Shown in pieces: positions 6,774-6,930 of a DNA stretch of 6,930 nt; position 1 is the stretch's first letter; the number at the start of each line of letters is the position of its first letter. The DNA comes from Candidatus Cloacimonadota bacterium. GTDB taxonomy: Bacteria; Cloacimonadota; Cloacimonadia; JGIOTU-2. Where the stretch lies: assembly GCA_011043895.1 (NCBI GenBank), contig DRBZ01000077.1, positions 1 to 6,930 of the forward strand, written 5' to 3'. A model generated the notes under the pieces. The model did not search any database, was not told the DNA's origin, and was given only the letters and a program-made list of their open reading frames with translations. A program made the position numbers and the translations under genes.

Positions 6774-6803
6774 ATCGAAATTTAAAATATAAAAATTTTC
6801 GAT
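6774..6803 (-). repeat. AT-rich hairpin immediately upstream of the carbamoyltransferase ribosome binding site
   Basis: Plus-strand arms ATCGAAATTT (6774-6783) and AAATTTTCGAT (6793-6803) pair over 10 bp with one bulged T, leaving a 9-base loop. Its ends resemble the ATCGAA...TTCGAT ends of the repeat at 5256-5293, which suggests one dispersed repeat family. It could lie in the leader and affect translation, or be a passive repeat. Confidence 0.5.
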
Positions 6804-6820
6804 TTTTCAGCATTTTAATC

Positions 6821-6854
6821 CCACTATTTTTATGCTCGCATATAAATTTAGTGG
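6821..6854. other. Extended imperfect hairpin in the operon leader
   Basis: CCACTA (6821-6826) pairs with TAGTGG (6849-6854), and inside it a TATGC/GCATA-centred inner stem continues the helix. With one mismatch and a two-base bulge, about 15 bp can form. No U-run follows on either strand, so it is not a clear intrinsic terminator. It may be an operator or leader structure between the operon and whatever lies upstream. Confidence 0.4.
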
Positions 6855-6873
6855 ACTTATTCTATTTCGGGAT

Positions 6874-6930
6874 TTATTTTTCAAGTTGCAAAATCATCCT
6901 TATAACCTTCCACCCATTAAGAGTGTCATG
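6874..6930 (-). CDS. Possible C-terminal end of an upstream minus-strand gene (partial)
   Basis: Reading leftward from the window edge, one frame is open for 18 codons (HDTLNGWKVIRMILQLEK) and ends in TAA at 6876-6874. An open frame this short can occur by chance, and the residues match no family I recognise. If real, it would be the gene before the carbamoyltransferase in the same orientation, with a spacer of about 110 bases. Confidence 0.2.
   Translation of the reverse strand, partial: HDTLNGWKVIRMILQLEK

Noticed and set aside
6874..6897. Mini-ORF MILQLEK near the right edge.
   Set aside because: It is only seven codons and in frame with an open stretch reaching the window edge, so it is better seen as the tail of a possible upstream gene.

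Overview
The window looks like chromosomal DNA from an AT-rich, Gram-negative member of the FCB (Fibrobacteres-Chlorobi-Bacteroidetes) group, most probably a Candidatus Cloacimonadota-like or related uncultured lineage. The main pointer is a very large exported protein that ends in a type A type IX secretion (T9SS) sorting domain. Other pointers are strong AGGAG-type ribosome binding sites, A/T-rich spacers and a stand-alone four-helix-bundle gene. The lineage is inferred from protein style; no marker gene is present.

Left part (1-4260): one plus-strand transcription unit. A sigma-54-like -24/-12 promoter (63-78) and a Shine-Dalgarno site (101-105) precede a 1361-residue exported modular protein. 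Its order is: signal peptide, beta-sandwich-like N-domain, four tandem ASH/choice-of-anchor-D-type repeats of about 110 residues, a BACON-like Ig domain split by an inserted beta-propeller, a flavodoxin-like/GATase-like domain, and the T9SS sorting domain. A strong intrinsic terminator (4232-4260) closes the unit.

Right part (4279-6763): three minus-strand genes, convergent with the first, that look like one operon. In transcription order they are a knotted N-acetylornithine/ornithine-type carbamoyltransferase (6763-5726), a small four-helix-bundle (S23/IVP-type) protein (5672-5298), and carbamate kinase arcC (5241-4279). The two enzymes make a simple unit: the transferase can release carbamoyl phosphate from a carbamoylated substrate (or use it for synthesis), and carbamate kinase turns carbamoyl phosphate plus ADP into ATP and carbamate. 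The four-helix gene has no obvious metabolic role here. It sits between the two enzymes and is bounded by inverted AT-rich repeats, as an inserted cassette would be. The transferase carries HPMP where ornithine-type enzymes carry HCLP, so its substrate should not be assumed.

Right edge (6764-6930): an AT-rich leader with two hairpins and possibly the last 18 codons of another minus-strand gene. No tRNA, rRNA, CRISPR array, transposase or complete mobile element is visible.
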